The translations under genes were made by a program, and so were the position numbers. The notes beneath the pieces were generated by a model. It was not told the origin of the DNA. It saw nothing but the letters and a program-made list of their open reading frames with translations, and ran no database searches. Positions 27,246-36,787 of a stretch of 64,000 nucleotides of DNA are shown here, piece after piece (position 1 is the first letter of the stretch; each line of letters starts with the position of its first letter). Source of the DNA: Zobellella iuensis (lineage in GTDB: Bacteria; Pseudomonadota; Gammaproteobacteria; Enterobacterales; Aeromonadaceae); assembly GCF_016746085.1 (NCBI RefSeq), contig NZ_JAERTZ010000018.1, forward strand, positions 124,001-188,000, read 5' to 3'.

Positions 27246-27657
27246 TGTGGTTGTTCCAAGGTGGTGGGTAAATGCAGTCCATACCAGGCCGGCGCCAAGG
27301 GCGGGCACAGCGGTACGGGAGCCGGGTTTTTGGGTTAAAGCACAGCACTCGCACAAGGGGTGAGCAGGGAGAGAGCAGAATGCGGTAAATGCAGGGCCTG
27401 AAGGCTAGGGTGGCGTAATCGCTTTATTCAAAAAATTCATAAAAGTTTAATTTTTTATAAGCTCTGTTCGTTAGGCTGCGGCTATTATAGGTGGCCAGCC
27501 GTCCAGGGACAAGGGCGGCTCCGGGTTCGTCCGGATGTCTTGCCGACGCATCCCGGGTGGCAACCAATGGCACTGTTTTTGCTTGGTTTATATTGGTGCA
27601 GCAAGAGGGCGCCGGGATCGAGTTCGGATAATAACAACATCAAGAAAGAGGCAATCT
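27246..27657. other. Divergent intergenic region between SulP and psiE genes
   Basis: 412 bases without a supportable gene. An AT-rich block at about 27425-27465 probably contains promoters for the SulP-Usp operon (minus) and for psiE (plus). No repeat or known regulatory motif was recognised. Confidence 0.45.
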
Positions 27658-28059
27658 ATGAATAATAAACGGATGCTGGGCAGCAAAATGCTGGATGTGC
27701 TGCAGCACATCGGCCTGATTATCGTCGCCATCTCCACCGTGGTGGCGGTGGGTATTGAAGTCAACACCATGTGGCAGGCCAGAACGGTGACCCTGGCCGA
27801 TCTGCTGCTGATGTTTATCTACCTGGAAGTGCTGGCCATGGTGGCCATCTACCTGCGTTCCGGCAAGCTGCCCATCCGCATTCCACTCTATATCGCCATC
27901 GTCGCCCTGGCCCGCTACCTTATCCTGGACATGAAGGGCATGGACAGCTGGCGCCTTATTACGGTGGCGGGCGCCGCCCTGGTGCTGGCCCTGGCGATAC
28001 TGGTGATCCGCTTCGGCCATATCCACTACCCCTACGATAAGGACGAAGGCGGACACTGA
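27658..28059 (+). CDS. psiE: PsiE-family phosphate-starvation-inducible membrane protein
   Basis: A 133-residue protein with four hydrophobic segments: LQHIGLIIVAISTVVAVGIE, DLLLMFIYLEVLAMVAIYL, PLYIAIVALARYLI and a final ITVAGAALVLALAILVIRF. The YLRSGKLPIRIPLYIAIVAL region and the His/Asp-rich C-terminus match PsiE. In E. coli psiE is controlled by PhoB and CRP; the biochemical role is unknown. The ATG at 27658 follows AGAGG. Confidence 0.9.
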   Translation: MNNKRMLGSKMLDVLQHIGLIIVAISTVVAVGIEVNTMWQARTVTLADLLLMFIYLEVLAMVAIYLRSGKLPIRIPLYIAIVALARYLILDMKGMDSWRLITVAGAALVLALAILVIRFGHIHYPYDKDEGGH

Positions 28060-28068
28060 GGTGCGGGA

Positions 28069-28093
28069 ACTGGGGATTAGGGGTGTCCCCAGT
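28069..28093. terminator. Inverted repeat between psiE and Kef-type antiporter gene
   Basis: ACTGGGGA (28069-28076) and TCCCCAGT (28086-28093) around a 9-base loop, between two convergent genes. No T-run follows, so a terminator role is only likely. Confidence 0.45.
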
Positions 28094-28104
28094 CCTGGCG
28101 CTAT

Positions 28105-29676
28105 TTACCCGGCGTGCTCTATCACATGGCGGGCAAAGCCGCTGCCCGCTTCCTCGTAGATGTCAAACACCTCGTCGGCGCCCATATCGCGCAGCTGGGC
28201 ACCTTCTTCCGGATAGCGGATGATGGCGGCCACCCGGCCCTTGAAATCGGCCTGGTGAATTTGCTCCAGGGCATAGAGGTTACCGGCGTGGTTGGGCATG
28301 GCGAGGAAGATATAATCCAGCTGGCCGTTAATATTGGTCTTGTCCCAGAAGTCCGAGTCGGAGGCGTCGCCCTTGATGGCGTTGATGTTCAGCTTCTGCA
28401 GCAGCTCCACCTTTTTTTCATCGCTGTCGATGCCGAGCAGCTTGCCGTCGAAACGGCTTTCCAGCTCCATATAGGCGCCCTGGCCGATACGGCCCATGCC
28501 GACGATCAGCACCCGGGCGTCGCCCAGCTCGATGGGCATGTCGTCCGGATGCAGGCGCCGCTTTTCCTTAGGCCGGAAGCGTGCAAGCAGGCGGCGGTAG
28601 ATGTTCTCGTTGTGGCTGTTGAGGGGAGCCGCCGCCACGAAGGAAATGGCCAGGGCGATGGAGGCGACGATGACCCAGTCGTTGCTGAGCAGCCCTTGCT
28701 TGGCGGCCAGTGCCGCCACTATCAGCCCGAATTCGGAATAGTTGGTCAGGCTGAAGGTGGCCAGCAGCGAGGTGCGCATGCGCAGGCCGCAGCGGGCGTA
28801 AAGCAGGTAGTAGAGCAGGCTCTTCGCCGGCAGCGCCAGCAGCAGTATGGCCGCAATCCACAGGGCGTCGGTGGTGGGCATGCCGTTCAGGCCGATGTTG
28901 AGGAAAAAGGCCACCAGGAACAGCTCCTTCATGTTGAAGAAGGACTTGGCCAGGCTTGATGCGCTGTAGTGGGGGGCCAGCATCATGCCGATGATCAGCG
29001 CGCCCAGGTCGCCCTTGAGCCCGACCAGCTCGAAGCCGCCCACGCCCACCACCAGCGCCAGGAACACCGCGAACAGGGTTTGCAGCTCGCCGTGGCCGGC
29101 CCGCTCCAGGACGCGATAGAACAGCGGCCGCAACAGCGGCAGCAGCACCAGCAGGCTGAGCGCCCAGGGGCTGGGGATCTTGCCGGCGGAGGCGGTAAGG
29201 AAGGCCACCGCGAACAAGTCCTGCATCACCAGCACCCCGATGGCGATGCGGCCGTAGAAGGTATTCATGTCGCTGCGCTCTTCCAGCACCTTGACCGCGA
29301 ACACCGTGCTGGAAAAACTCAGGGCGAAGCCCATCAGCATGGCCTGGCGCCACTCCAGCTCCATCGCCAGGCTGAAGCCGAGGGTTTTCACCGCCAGCAG
29401 CACCCCGGTGAACAGCAGGGTGGACAGCAGCACATGGCCGCTGGCCGTGCCCCAGACTTCCTTCTTCAGCAGCGTCTTGATATCCAGCTTGAGCCCGATG
29501 CTGAACAGCAGCAGGGTCACCCCTAGGTTGGCCAGGGTCTCCAGGGTATCGTTGCTTGCATAGCCCATGGCGTTGAGCACGAAGCCCGCCGCCAGGAAGC
29601 CGATCAGCGGCGGCAGCTTGATCAGGTAAACCGCCAGGCCGCAGCCGAAGGCGATGGCGATAAAAATAGGATCCAT
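28105..29676 (-). CDS. CPA2-family cation:proton antiporter with TrkA-N domain (Kef/YbaL type)
   Basis: A 523-residue protein with an N-terminal antiporter of about 12 membrane segments and a C-terminal RCK/TrkA-N domain (VLIVGMGRIGQGAYMELESR, then GIDSDEKKVELLQKL and GDASDSDFW). The RCK domain binds NAD(H) or another nucleotide and gates transport. It probably exchanges potassium or sodium for protons. ATG 29676 gives the family-typical start MDPIFIAIAFGCGLAVYLIK; a TTG extension to 29718 is less likely. It is divergent from the PII-like gene. Confidence 0.92.
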   Translation of the reverse strand: MDPIFIAIAFGCGLAVYLIKLPPLIGFLAAGFVLNAMGYASNDTLETLANLGVTLLLFSIGLKLDIKTLLKKEVWGTASGHVLLSTLLFTGVLLAVKTLGFSLAMELEWRQAMLMGFALSFSSTVFAVKVLEERSDMNTFYGRIAIGVLVMQDLFAVAFLTASAGKIPSPWALSLLVLLPLLRPLFYRVLERAGHGELQTLFAVFLALVVGVGGFELVGLKGDLGALIIGMMLAPHYSASSLAKSFFNMKELFLVAFFLNIGLNGMPTTDALWIAAILLLALPAKSLLYYLLYARCGLRMRTSLLATFSLTNYSEFGLIVAALAAKQGLLSNDWVIVASIALAISFVAAAPLNSHNENIYRRLLARFRPKEKRRLHPDDMPIELGDARVLIVGMGRIGQGAYMELESRFDGKLLGIDSDEKKVELLQKLNINAIKGDASDSDFWDKTNINGQLDYIFLAMPNHAGNLYALEQIHQADFKGRVAAIIRYPEEGAQLRDMGADEVFDIYEEAGSGFARHVIEHAG

Positions 29677-29833
29677 GGTGTTTTGTATATTGTTGTCAGT
29701 GTGGGGAGGGGGGCTCAAGATGGGCTATAGTGGTGCCGTATGCCTATCTTGTCAATGCAGGGGGAGGTATGGTGGGCCGGAAAAACCAGGCCCTGGAGTG
29801 GCCGAAGCATGTTAGCCAATGGGGAGTACCACG

Positions 29834-30184
29834 ATGAACTTCAAGTTGTTGATGGTCTTTGTCGATGATGACAAGACGGAAAAAATACTGGATATGGCGA
29901 GAGCCGCCGGCGCCACCGGCGCCACCATCATCACCAGCGCCAAGGGGCTGGGGCTTGAAAAACTGATCGGCCTGTTCGGAGTCGAGCTTTACCGGCAGCG
30001 GGATGTGATTCTCATCTTGGTGGAGGAACGGCGGGCCGACTTCGTCTTGCAAGAAATCGTCGATGTCGGCGACCTGGATGAAAGCCTGGGGACCGGCATC
30101 GCCGTCATGCTGGATGTGGAAAAGGCCATGGGGCTCACCGAGCACGTGAAAGCGCTGGAAAAACAACACCCGCTGCCCTACTGA
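29834..30184 (+). CDS. PII-like signalling protein
   Basis: A 116-residue protein with the PII ferredoxin-like fold: N-terminal NFKLLMVFVDDDKTEKILDMA, a glycine-rich loop (TSAKGLGLEKLIGLFGVELY) and a C-terminal GTGIAVMLDVEKAMGL that corresponds to the conserved PII C motif. It lacks the canonical T-loop and the uridylylated Tyr of GlnB/GlnK, so it belongs with divergent PII-like proteins found near transporters. GGGAG precedes the ATG. It lies between two CPA2 antiporter genes, whose activity it may control by nucleotide binding; that is inference. Confidence 0.85.
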   Translation: MNFKLLMVFVDDDKTEKILDMARAAGATGATIITSAKGLGLEKLIGLFGVELYRQRDVILILVEERRADFVLQEIVDVGDLDESLGTGIAVMLDVEKAMGLTEHVKALEKQHPLPY

Positions 30185-30191
30185 TACCCGT

Positions 30192-32192
30192 TCAGCTCAC
30201 CATTGTGGAGCCGGGCTGCCCTGCCCCGAGTTGCCAGCGGATCTGCTCCAGTTCGTCCGGGGTGCCGAACAATACCAGTACGTCGCCGGTTTGCAGCAGG
30301 GTATCCGGCCCGGGCGAAAGGGATCTTTTACCGTCTCTCACCAGGACAGTGGCGATCACCCCCCGGCTGGCCAGATCGAGTTCGGCCAGCCGCTTGCCGA
30401 TTACCGGGCTTTCTGCCTGCAACTGGACCGGATAGAGCCGGTCCGCCTTTTGCTCGTCCAGTCCTTCCAGGGAGGCGGTGGTGCCGGGGAAGAGCTCTCT
30501 CAGCATCTGGTAGCGGCTGGTGCGCTGCTGCTGGATGTAGCTCGCCACCTTATGCAGGGGCACCCGCAGCGACAGCATGGCGTGGGAGGCCATCATCATG
30601 CCCGCTTCGAGCGTTTCGGGGATGACTTCGGTGGCGCCGGCGGTACGGAGTTCCTCCACGTGGGTTTCGTCACGTGTCCTCACCATGATCGGCAGCTTGG
30701 GGTGATGGCGCTTGAGGTAAGCCAGGGTTTTCAGGGCGGCACTCAGGTCGTCGTGACCGATCAGCAGCAGGCGGGCCTTGCCGGCCCCGGCGGCTTCCAG
30801 CACGGCGGGATCCGCGGAATCCGCGAAGAAAACGGGCTCGCCGGAAAGGCGGGCGTCCTTGACTCGCTTGGCGTCCATATCCAGCGCAATATAGGGAATG
30901 TGTTCATTTTCCAGGAAGTGGCCGACAATCTGGCCGATACGACCATAGCCGCAGACGATAACGTGATGGTTAAGATGATGCCCTTCCGGAACCTCCTGGC
31001 CTTGTTCGGCGATGGGGCTGCGGTTTCGCAAACTGAATAGCCAGGTAGCCAGGGGCTGGTTAAAGCGGATCAGAAAAGGCGCGAGTATCATCGAAAAGAG
31101 CACGGCGGTCAGGGCTATCTGGGCGGGCAACACCGCTATCACTTTGGCGTCCAGGGCGATGGCCAGCAGGGCGAAGCCGAACTCTCCCCCCACGGCCAGC
31201 ACCATACCGGTACGAAAGGCGGTGGGGCCGTCTATCTTCGCCCATCTGACGATGGCGGTGACCAGCAGCAGCTTGATAAGCAATAAAGCGCAGGCGCCGA
31301 CCAGGGCCTCCAGCCAGATGTCGGGGAGCAGGGCGGGATCGATCAGCATGCCGATGCTGACGAAAAACAGTCCCAGCAGCACATCCCTGAAGGGCCTGAC
31401 AGTGGAGTCCACCTGATGGCGAAATTCGGTTTCCCCCAGCATCATGCCCGCCAGAAAGGCGCCAAACGCCATGGAAAGTCCCAGGCTCATGGTGGTCCAG
31501 GCCGCGATCAGCGACACGAACAGCACCGTCAGGGTGAAGAGTTCGGCTGAGCGTTGCTCGGATACCATATGGAAAAAGGGACGCAGTAAATAACGTCCTA
31601 CCAGGAAGACGATGGCAAAAGCCGCTAACGCCTTGACCAGGGCGATACCAAGGGCTCCGGCTACCTCCTGGGCGGCGGCGATGCCGAGCACGGGAATGAT
31701 GATGACGAAGGGCACCGCCGTAATGTCCTGGAACACCGAGAGGGTCGTGCCCAGCTTGCCGTGCCGGGTCTGCTCCTCTCCTTGTTCGGCGAGCTGCTTG
31801 CTGATGATGGTGGTCGAGGACTGGGCAAAGACGGCGCCGATCACGAAGGCGGCGATGCCGGGTACGCCCATGGCCCACAGCAGCAGGGCGACCACGGCGG
31901 TGGTCAATACCACCTGTGCCGTGCCCAGCCCCAGTATCAGGTGGCGCAGGGCATAAATCTGGGAGAGCGAGAAGCTCAGTCCTATGGTGAACAGCAGGAA
32001 GACGATGCCGAATTCGGCGATAAGCTTGATGTAGTGTTCCTCCAGCACCGGGCCGGCGGTGTGGGAGCCGAGCAACACACCCACCAGCAGATAACCCAGG
32101 CTCGGGGGGATACGCAGGCGCTGGAACAGCAGCACGATAAAGACCGTCAACCCGAGGAGGATCAGTAATTGTGTGAGTGTCTGTTCAATCAT
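30192..32192 (-). CDS. CPA2-family potassium/proton antiporter with TrkA-N and TrkA-C domains (KefB/C-like)
   Basis: A 666-residue protein: membrane antiporter (about 1-385), RCK TrkA-N domain with HVIVCGYGRIGQIVG (about 412-530) and a TrkA-C domain (about 570-655). The conserved QSSTTIISKQLAE segment and FGAFLAGMMLGETEF fit KefB/KefC-like proteins. It probably exports potassium in exchange for protons under nucleotide or stress control. It is a second, distinct antiporter facing the PII-like gene, with only 7 bases between their convergent ends. Confidence 0.94.
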   Translation of the reverse strand: MIEQTLTQLLILLGLTVFIVLLFQRLRIPPSLGYLLVGVLLGSHTAGPVLEEHYIKLIAEFGIVFLLFTIGLSFSLSQIYALRHLILGLGTAQVVLTTAVVALLLWAMGVPGIAAFVIGAVFAQSSTTIISKQLAEQGEEQTRHGKLGTTLSVFQDITAVPFVIIIPVLGIAAAQEVAGALGIALVKALAAFAIVFLVGRYLLRPFFHMVSEQRSAELFTLTVLFVSLIAAWTTMSLGLSMAFGAFLAGMMLGETEFRHQVDSTVRPFRDVLLGLFFVSIGMLIDPALLPDIWLEALVGACALLLIKLLLVTAIVRWAKIDGPTAFRTGMVLAVGGEFGFALLAIALDAKVIAVLPAQIALTAVLFSMILAPFLIRFNQPLATWLFSLRNRSPIAEQGQEVPEGHHLNHHVIVCGYGRIGQIVGHFLENEHIPYIALDMDAKRVKDARLSGEPVFFADSADPAVLEAAGAGKARLLLIGHDDLSAALKTLAYLKRHHPKLPIMVRTRDETHVEELRTAGATEVIPETLEAGMMMASHAMLSLRVPLHKVASYIQQQRTSRYQMLRELFPGTTASLEGLDEQKADRLYPVQLQAESPVIGKRLAELDLASRGVIATVLVRDGKRSLSPGPDTLLQTGDVLVLFGTPDELEQIRWQLGAGQPGSTMVS

Positions 32193-32273
32193 AAGAGGGC
32201 TGCTTCATATTAGTCGCTAGGTACCGCTGGGGCTCGGCGAAACGGCAGCGGTACAGAAAGTGCGTCGGGTGTG

Positions 32274-33026
32274 TCAGAACAGGTCGATCTCGGCGACGGA
32301 AGGGTAGATATGCTGGGGACGGAAGGGCATCTTGTCAATATCCGCGACCTGGCTGACGCCGGTGAGCACCAGCACCGTTTCCAGCCCGGCCTGGAAACCG
32401 GCGAGGATGTCGGTGCGCAGGTTGTCGCCCACGATCAGGGTGTTTTCGGAATGGGCGTCCATATGGTTGAGGGCGGCGCGCACTATCCAGGCGCTGGGCT
32501 TGCCCACGTAGAAGGGCTTTTTGCCGGTCATGCGCTCGATGGGGGCGCACAGGGCGCCGCAGGCCGGGTGCATGTGCGGGCCGTGGGTGTCCGGGTTGGT
32601 GGCGATAAAGCGGGCCCCGCCGGCCACGAACTTGGCCGCCATCTGGATCATGCTCCAGTTGTAGTTGCGGGTCTCGCCCACCACCACGAAGTCGGGATCG
32701 ATGTCGGTGATGGTGAAGCCGGCCTTGTACAGCTCGTGGATCAGGGCCCCTTCGCCGATCACATAGGCCTTTTCGCCGCTTTGGCGCTTGAGGAAGTCGG
32801 CGGTGGCCATGGCCGAGGTGTAGAAGCAGTGCTCGGGCACCTCGATGCCGGCGGAATAGAAACGATTTTGCAAGTCTTTGGGGGTTTGCGCCGGGTAATT
32901 GGTGAGGAACAGCAGGTTCATCTCCTGCTCCAGCACCCGGCGGATAAAGCCGTCGGCGCCCGGGATCAGATCATTGTTGTGCAGGATGACGCCGTCGATA
33001 TCACAGATCAGGTTTTTTTTATTCAT
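32274..33026 (-). CDS. nagD: HAD-IIA family phosphatase NagD
   Basis: A 250-residue protein, the usual NagD length. HAD motifs: ICDIDGVILHN (nucleophile Asp), LTNYPAQTP, KPSAWIV and GDNLRTDILAGFQAGLETVLV. In E. coli NagD is a nucleotide monophosphatase with a preference for UMP and GMP. The ATG at 33026 is preceded by GAGGAG. It stands alone here, not in a nag operon. Confidence 0.95.
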   Translation of the reverse strand: MNKKNLICDIDGVILHNNDLIPGADGFIRRVLEQEMNLLFLTNYPAQTPKDLQNRFYSAGIEVPEHCFYTSAMATADFLKRQSGEKAYVIGEGALIHELYKAGFTITDIDPDFVVVGETRNYNWSMIQMAAKFVAGGARFIATNPDTHGPHMHPACGALCAPIERMTGKKPFYVGKPSAWIVRAALNHMDAHSENTLIVGDNLRTDILAGFQAGLETVLVLTGVSQVADIDKMPFRPQHIYPSVAEIDLF

Positions 33027-33111
33027 TCGCTCTCCTCGTCGCCGGTCGGTTCCGGCGCTGTTCCCACTGTCATGGCAGCTTATGACAAATTGATGACAAA
33101 GGGTAAGGCTT

Positions 33112-33795
33112 TTATGAAGCCCTGATACAAGCGAGCAGGGGCCCCAACTGGTTGATACGAGTCTGGATGGTGGCGGCCCGGCGCTGGATATAGGGTGAAG
33201 GGCGGCCGGCATGGTAGACCCTGGGATTGGGCAGCACGGCGGCCAGCTGCGCCGCCTGCTGGCGACTCAGGTTGGCGGCGGAGGTATTGAAATAGGCCTG
33301 CGCCGCCGCCTCGGCACCGTAGATGCCGGGTCCGAATTCGGCGATATTCAGATACAGGGTCAGGATGCGTTCCTTGGGCAGTATCAGCTCCAGCATGGGG
33401 GTGTAGAGTGCCTCCAGCACCTTGCGGCTGTAGCTTCGCCCCGGCCACAGATAGAGGTTCTTGGCGGTCTGCATGCTGATGGTGCTGCCGCCGCGCAACC
33501 TGCCTTCGCTGCGGAATTCGTTGAGTACGTCACCGAAGGCTTTCCAGTCGAAGCCCCGGTGGCGGCAGAACAGGTTGTCTTCGGAGGCGATGACCGCCAT
33601 CTTCAGGTGATTGGAAATATGTGCCGACGGCTGCCAGTCTTTAGCCAGGCCTTCGCCTTCGAACAGCCGGATCACCATCAGCGGGGTCACCGGCACCGGC
33701 ACATAGCGATAGGCCAGGGTGAGCAGCAGCGGCGCCAGCACCAGCAGGGCGGCCAGCCAGAGTAAACAACGCTTGAGCAAAGGTATCATCAACAT
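33112..33795 (-). CDS. mtgA: Monofunctional peptidoglycan glycosyltransferase MtgA
   Basis: About 227 residues with one N-terminal membrane anchor (LLWLAALLVLAPLLLTLAY) and a GT51 glycosyltransferase domain: ASEDNLFCRHRGFDWKAF with the catalytic Glu, RGGSTISMQTAKNLYLWPGRS and KERILTLYLNIAEFGPGIYG. It polymerises lipid II into glycan strands at the inner-membrane face of the periplasm. The start is ATG 33795 or ATG 33789; a GTG extension to 33822 is also open. Confidence 0.95.
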   Translation of the reverse strand: MLMIPLLKRCLLWLAALLVLAPLLLTLAYRYVPVPVTPLMVIRLFEGEGLAKDWQPSAHISNHLKMAVIASEDNLFCRHRGFDWKAFGDVLNEFRSEGRLRGGSTISMQTAKNLYLWPGRSYSRKVLEALYTPMLELILPKERILTLYLNIAEFGPGIYGAEAAAQAYFNTSAANLSRQQAAQLAAVLPNPRVYHAGRPSPYIQRRAATIQTRINQLGPLLACIRAS

Positions 33796-33918
33796 AGAGT
33801 CCGTAACTGGAGCCTGGCGCACAGGCGCATCGCTTTTTGACCAACCGGTTATATTTTCGCAATGACGGCGGCCGGATTTTTGTTATCTTTAAGGTATCGG
33901 GAGCAAGGGAGGAATGCC

Positions 33919-34941
33919 ATGTCCACGTTTATCAATGGATTACCCAAGGTGGAGCTGCACCTGCACATAGAAGGAACCCTGGAGCCGGAGATGGTCTTTG
34001 CCCTCGCCGGACGCAATGGTATCACCCTCGATTACGCGGATGAAAGGGCGCTGAAGGCGGCCTACGACTTCAAGGATCTGCAGTCCTTCCTCGACGTCTA
34101 CTACCAGGGCATGCAGGTATTGCTGACCGAGCAGGATTTTTTCGACATGACCTGGGCCTATCTCGAACGGGCCCACGCCGAGCAGGTGCGCCATAGCGAA
34201 ATTTTCTTTGATCCCCAGGCCCATACCGACAGGGGAGTGCCCCTGGCGGCGGTGATCGGCGGCATCCATCGGGCGCTGGAACAGGCCCGGCAGCAGTGGG
34301 GGCTGACCAGCCGCTTGATCATGTCCTTCCTGCGGCACCTGCCGGAGGAAAGTGCCTTCGAGACCCTGCACCATGCGGAGCCTTTTCGCCACCAGCTGTC
34401 GGGCATAGGGCTGGACTCTGCCGAAAAAGGCAACCCGCCGACCAAGTTCACTCATGTGTATGCCGCGGCCCGGGAGCAGGGCTTCCGCCTGGTGGCCCAC
34501 GCCGGCGAAGAAGGGCCGGCCCAGTATATCCGTGATGCGCTGGATATCCTCAGGGTGGAGCGCATCGATCACGGGGTGGCGGCGGCGGGGGACCGGCACC
34601 TGGTGGAACGGCTGGCCCGGGAGCGCGTTCCCCTTACCGTCTGTCCCCTGTCCAACCTCAAGCTCAGGGTAGTGGAGCGCATGAGCGAGCACCCCATGTT
34701 GAGGCTGTTGCATGCGGGAGTGTGCGTGACCGTCAACTCCGACGATCCGGCCTATTTCGGTGGTTACATGAACGCCAACTATCAGGCTTTGCAGGATGGG
34801 CTGGGCGCCACCGACGGGGAACTGCTGCAGATGGCGCTGAACAGCGTGGAGGCGTGCTGGCTGTCGCCGGAAGAAAAGGCGGTGCTGGCCCGGGAGATCC
34901 GGGCCCACGGGGAGGCGGCGGGGCTTACACTCAAGCACTAG
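33919..34941 (+). CDS. Adenine deaminase (adenosine-deaminase-like family)
   Basis: A 340-residue amidohydrolase. Zinc and catalytic motifs: KVELHLHIEGTLEP, HAGEEGP, RIDHGV and NSDDPAYFGGY. The ELHLHIEGTLEPE N-terminus and FFDPQAHTDRG region resemble the gammaproteobacterial adenine deaminases rather than true adenosine deaminases. Expected reaction: adenine to hypoxanthine and ammonia, for purine salvage. GGAGG precedes the ATG at 33919; an open extension from 33862 is unlikely. motY follows after about 60 bases. Confidence 0.9.
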   Translation: MSTFINGLPKVELHLHIEGTLEPEMVFALAGRNGITLDYADERALKAAYDFKDLQSFLDVYYQGMQVLLTEQDFFDMTWAYLERAHAEQVRHSEIFFDPQAHTDRGVPLAAVIGGIHRALEQARQQWGLTSRLIMSFLRHLPEESAFETLHHAEPFRHQLSGIGLDSAEKGNPPTKFTHVYAAAREQGFRLVAHAGEEGPAQYIRDALDILRVERIDHGVAAAGDRHLVERLARERVPLTVCPLSNLKLRVVERMSEHPMLRLLHAGVCVTVNSDDPAYFGGYMNANYQALQDGLGATDGELLQMALNSVEACWLSPEEKAVLAREIRAHGEAAGLTLKH

Positions 34942-35002
34942 TACTAAAGCTATGGCGCCGGCTGCCGATACAGAGCTTAACGGTTAACAGGAGACATCTG
35001 GC

Positions 35003-35872
35003 GTGCGCATTCTTCCCCTGGTGGCGGGGCTGGCTTGGTGCTCGGGCGCCTGGGCCCAGCCCCGCACCTTTATCGCGGATATTGAACAGTCCTTGTGGCG
35101 GCTGACGTCGGACTCGGCGGTGGAATGCCGCCTCGAGCACCCCATCCCCGGTTTCGGTACCGGCGCCTTTGTCAGCCGGGCCTCCAAGAACATCAATCTG
35201 GTATTCGAATTGAACCCCTTGCGGGCGCTGCCGCGTACCCAGTCCGCCGCACTGAAGAGCGAGCCGCCCCAGTGGCAGCCGGGGCGGGGGGCGCGCAACC
35301 TGACCCGGGTGACCTTCTATCAGCAGTTCGACGCCATGGTGGAGCAACAGTCCGCCTGGGTGATGCTGGACGAGCTGAGCGAAGGCCGCTGGCCTATCTT
35401 CTATTTCGATGACTGGTACCGTAATAACCAGACCACGGGCGTGGGGCTGTCGTCGGTCAATTTCCGCGCCCGTTACGCCGCTTTTCTCGACTGCCAGCAC
35501 AACCTGCTGCCCTATGGCTTCGAAGACATCGCGTTCAGCGTGCTCAACTATGTCAACAATGCCGATGAACTGACGGCCCATTCCAGCCAACGGCTGGCGA
35601 TGATTGCCGAATACGTCAAGGCCGATCCCCATATCGGGGAGGTCGTGATCAACACCTATACCGACAGCTTCGGCAGCGAATACCACAATAAACAGCTGTC
35701 CCAGCGCCGGGCCGAGGCCATCAAAGGCCGCTTTATGGAGCTGGGCCTGCCTGCAAACGCCATCTCGCTCGAAGGGCATGGCGAGCGTCGGCCCATCGCC
35801 GACAACAGCACCCCGGAAGGGCGGGAGGTCAACCGTCGGGTGGTGATCAGCCTGGGCCGCGAACGGCTCTGA
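35003..35872 (+). CDS. motY: Sodium-type polar flagellar protein MotY
   Basis: A 289-residue protein with a signal peptide (MRILPLVAGLAWCSGAWAQ), an N-terminal MotY domain and a C-terminal OmpA-like peptidoglycan-binding domain (NTYTDSFGSEYHNKQLSQRR, then GHGERRPIADN and NRRVVI). MotY forms the T-ring of sodium-driven polar flagella, positioning PomA/PomB stators. The start is GTG 35003, with AGGAG 9 bases upstream. Other motor genes are not in this window. Confidence 0.93.
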   Translation: MRILPLVAGLAWCSGAWAQPRTFIADIEQSLWRLTSDSAVECRLEHPIPGFGTGAFVSRASKNINLVFELNPLRALPRTQSAALKSEPPQWQPGRGARNLTRVTFYQQFDAMVEQQSAWVMLDELSEGRWPIFYFDDWYRNNQTTGVGLSSVNFRARYAAFLDCQHNLLPYGFEDIAFSVLNYVNNADELTAHSSQRLAMIAEYVKADPHIGEVVINTYTDSFGSEYHNKQLSQRRAEAIKGRFMELGLPANAISLEGHGERRPIADNSTPEGREVNRRVVISLGRERL

Positions 35873-35956
35873 GTCCTTTTGCCGGGCAGAAGGGGATTGG
35901 CTTTTGCCGCCGGCTTAGGTAGCTTATGGCCTTTTGCTTTTTTTAGGGATAAGCGC

Positions 35957-36748
35957 ATGACCTGGTTGATGTATCTGGTACTGGGGGCCTTTGCCGGCAC
36001 CCTGGCCGGACTGTTTGGTGTGGGCGGCGGGCTGATCATAGTGCCGGTGCTGATTTTCAGTTTCAAGTTGCAAGGCATCGGCGGGGACTGGGTGGCGCAC
36101 ATGGCGGTGGGCACCTCGCTCGCGACCATCATGTTTACTTCGTTGAGCGCCATCCAGACCCACCATAGCCGCAAGGCCATCGACTGGCGGCTGGCGGCGT
36201 TGCTGTCGGCGGGCATAGTGTTCGGAGCCTGGCTGGGCGGTTTTACCGCCGACAAGCTGTCGGGCCTGCACCTGCAGAGGCTGATCGGGCTCTTTGCCTG
36301 GGCCATGGCGGCACAGATGCTGTTTCATCTGGCACCCAAAGGTGGCAGCGGTCTGCCCCGCAAGCCGGTGCAGGTGGCGGTGGGGGGGGTTATCGGCTGG
36401 GCCTCGGGCATCTTCGGTATCGGCGGCGGCTCCCTGACGGTGCCCTTCCTCAGCTGGTGCTCGGTACCCATGCAGCGGGCGGTGGCGGTGTCGGCGGTGT
36501 GCGGTTTCCCCATCGCCCTGGTGGGGGCGCTCAGCTATGTGGTGCATGGCCTGCCGCATCAGGGGCTGCCCGCCGAGGCCTGGGGTTATGTGTATCTGCC
36601 GGCGATGATCGGTATCAGCCTGGCCAGCATGCCCTTCGCACGCTTCGGTGCCATCCTGGCCCATAAGCTCTCGGCCATAGCGCTGAGGCGGGCTTTTGCC
36701 GGCTTCCTTATTCTGGTGGGCGCCAAGTTTCTGTTTTTCCCGGGCTGA
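35957..36748 (+). CDS. TSUP (TauE/SafE) family anion exporter
   Basis: A 263-residue protein with about eight membrane segments in two repeats. The repeat signatures are LAGLFGVGGGLIIVPVLI and SGIFGIGGGSLTVPFLSW. TSUP proteins move sulfite, sulfonates or similar anions across the inner membrane; the substrate is unknown. The ATG at 35957 follows AGGGA. The frame is open further upstream without support. Confidence 0.93.
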   Translation: MTWLMYLVLGAFAGTLAGLFGVGGGLIIVPVLIFSFKLQGIGGDWVAHMAVGTSLATIMFTSLSAIQTHHSRKAIDWRLAALLSAGIVFGAWLGGFTADKLSGLHLQRLIGLFAWAMAAQMLFHLAPKGGSGLPRKPVQVAVGGVIGWASGIFGIGGGSLTVPFLSWCSVPMQRAVAVSAVCGFPIALVGALSYVVHGLPHQGLPAEAWGYVYLPAMIGISLASMPFARFGAILAHKLSAIALRRAFAGFLILVGAKFLFFPG

Positions 36749-36787
36749 AGATAGCTACTGTGGGGACTGGGGACTGGTGCAGTTTCC

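Noticed and set aside
27246-27356. N-terminal extension of the SulP transporter
   Set aside because: The extra residues are not hydrophobic or family-like; the SulP family starts close to the ATG at 27245.
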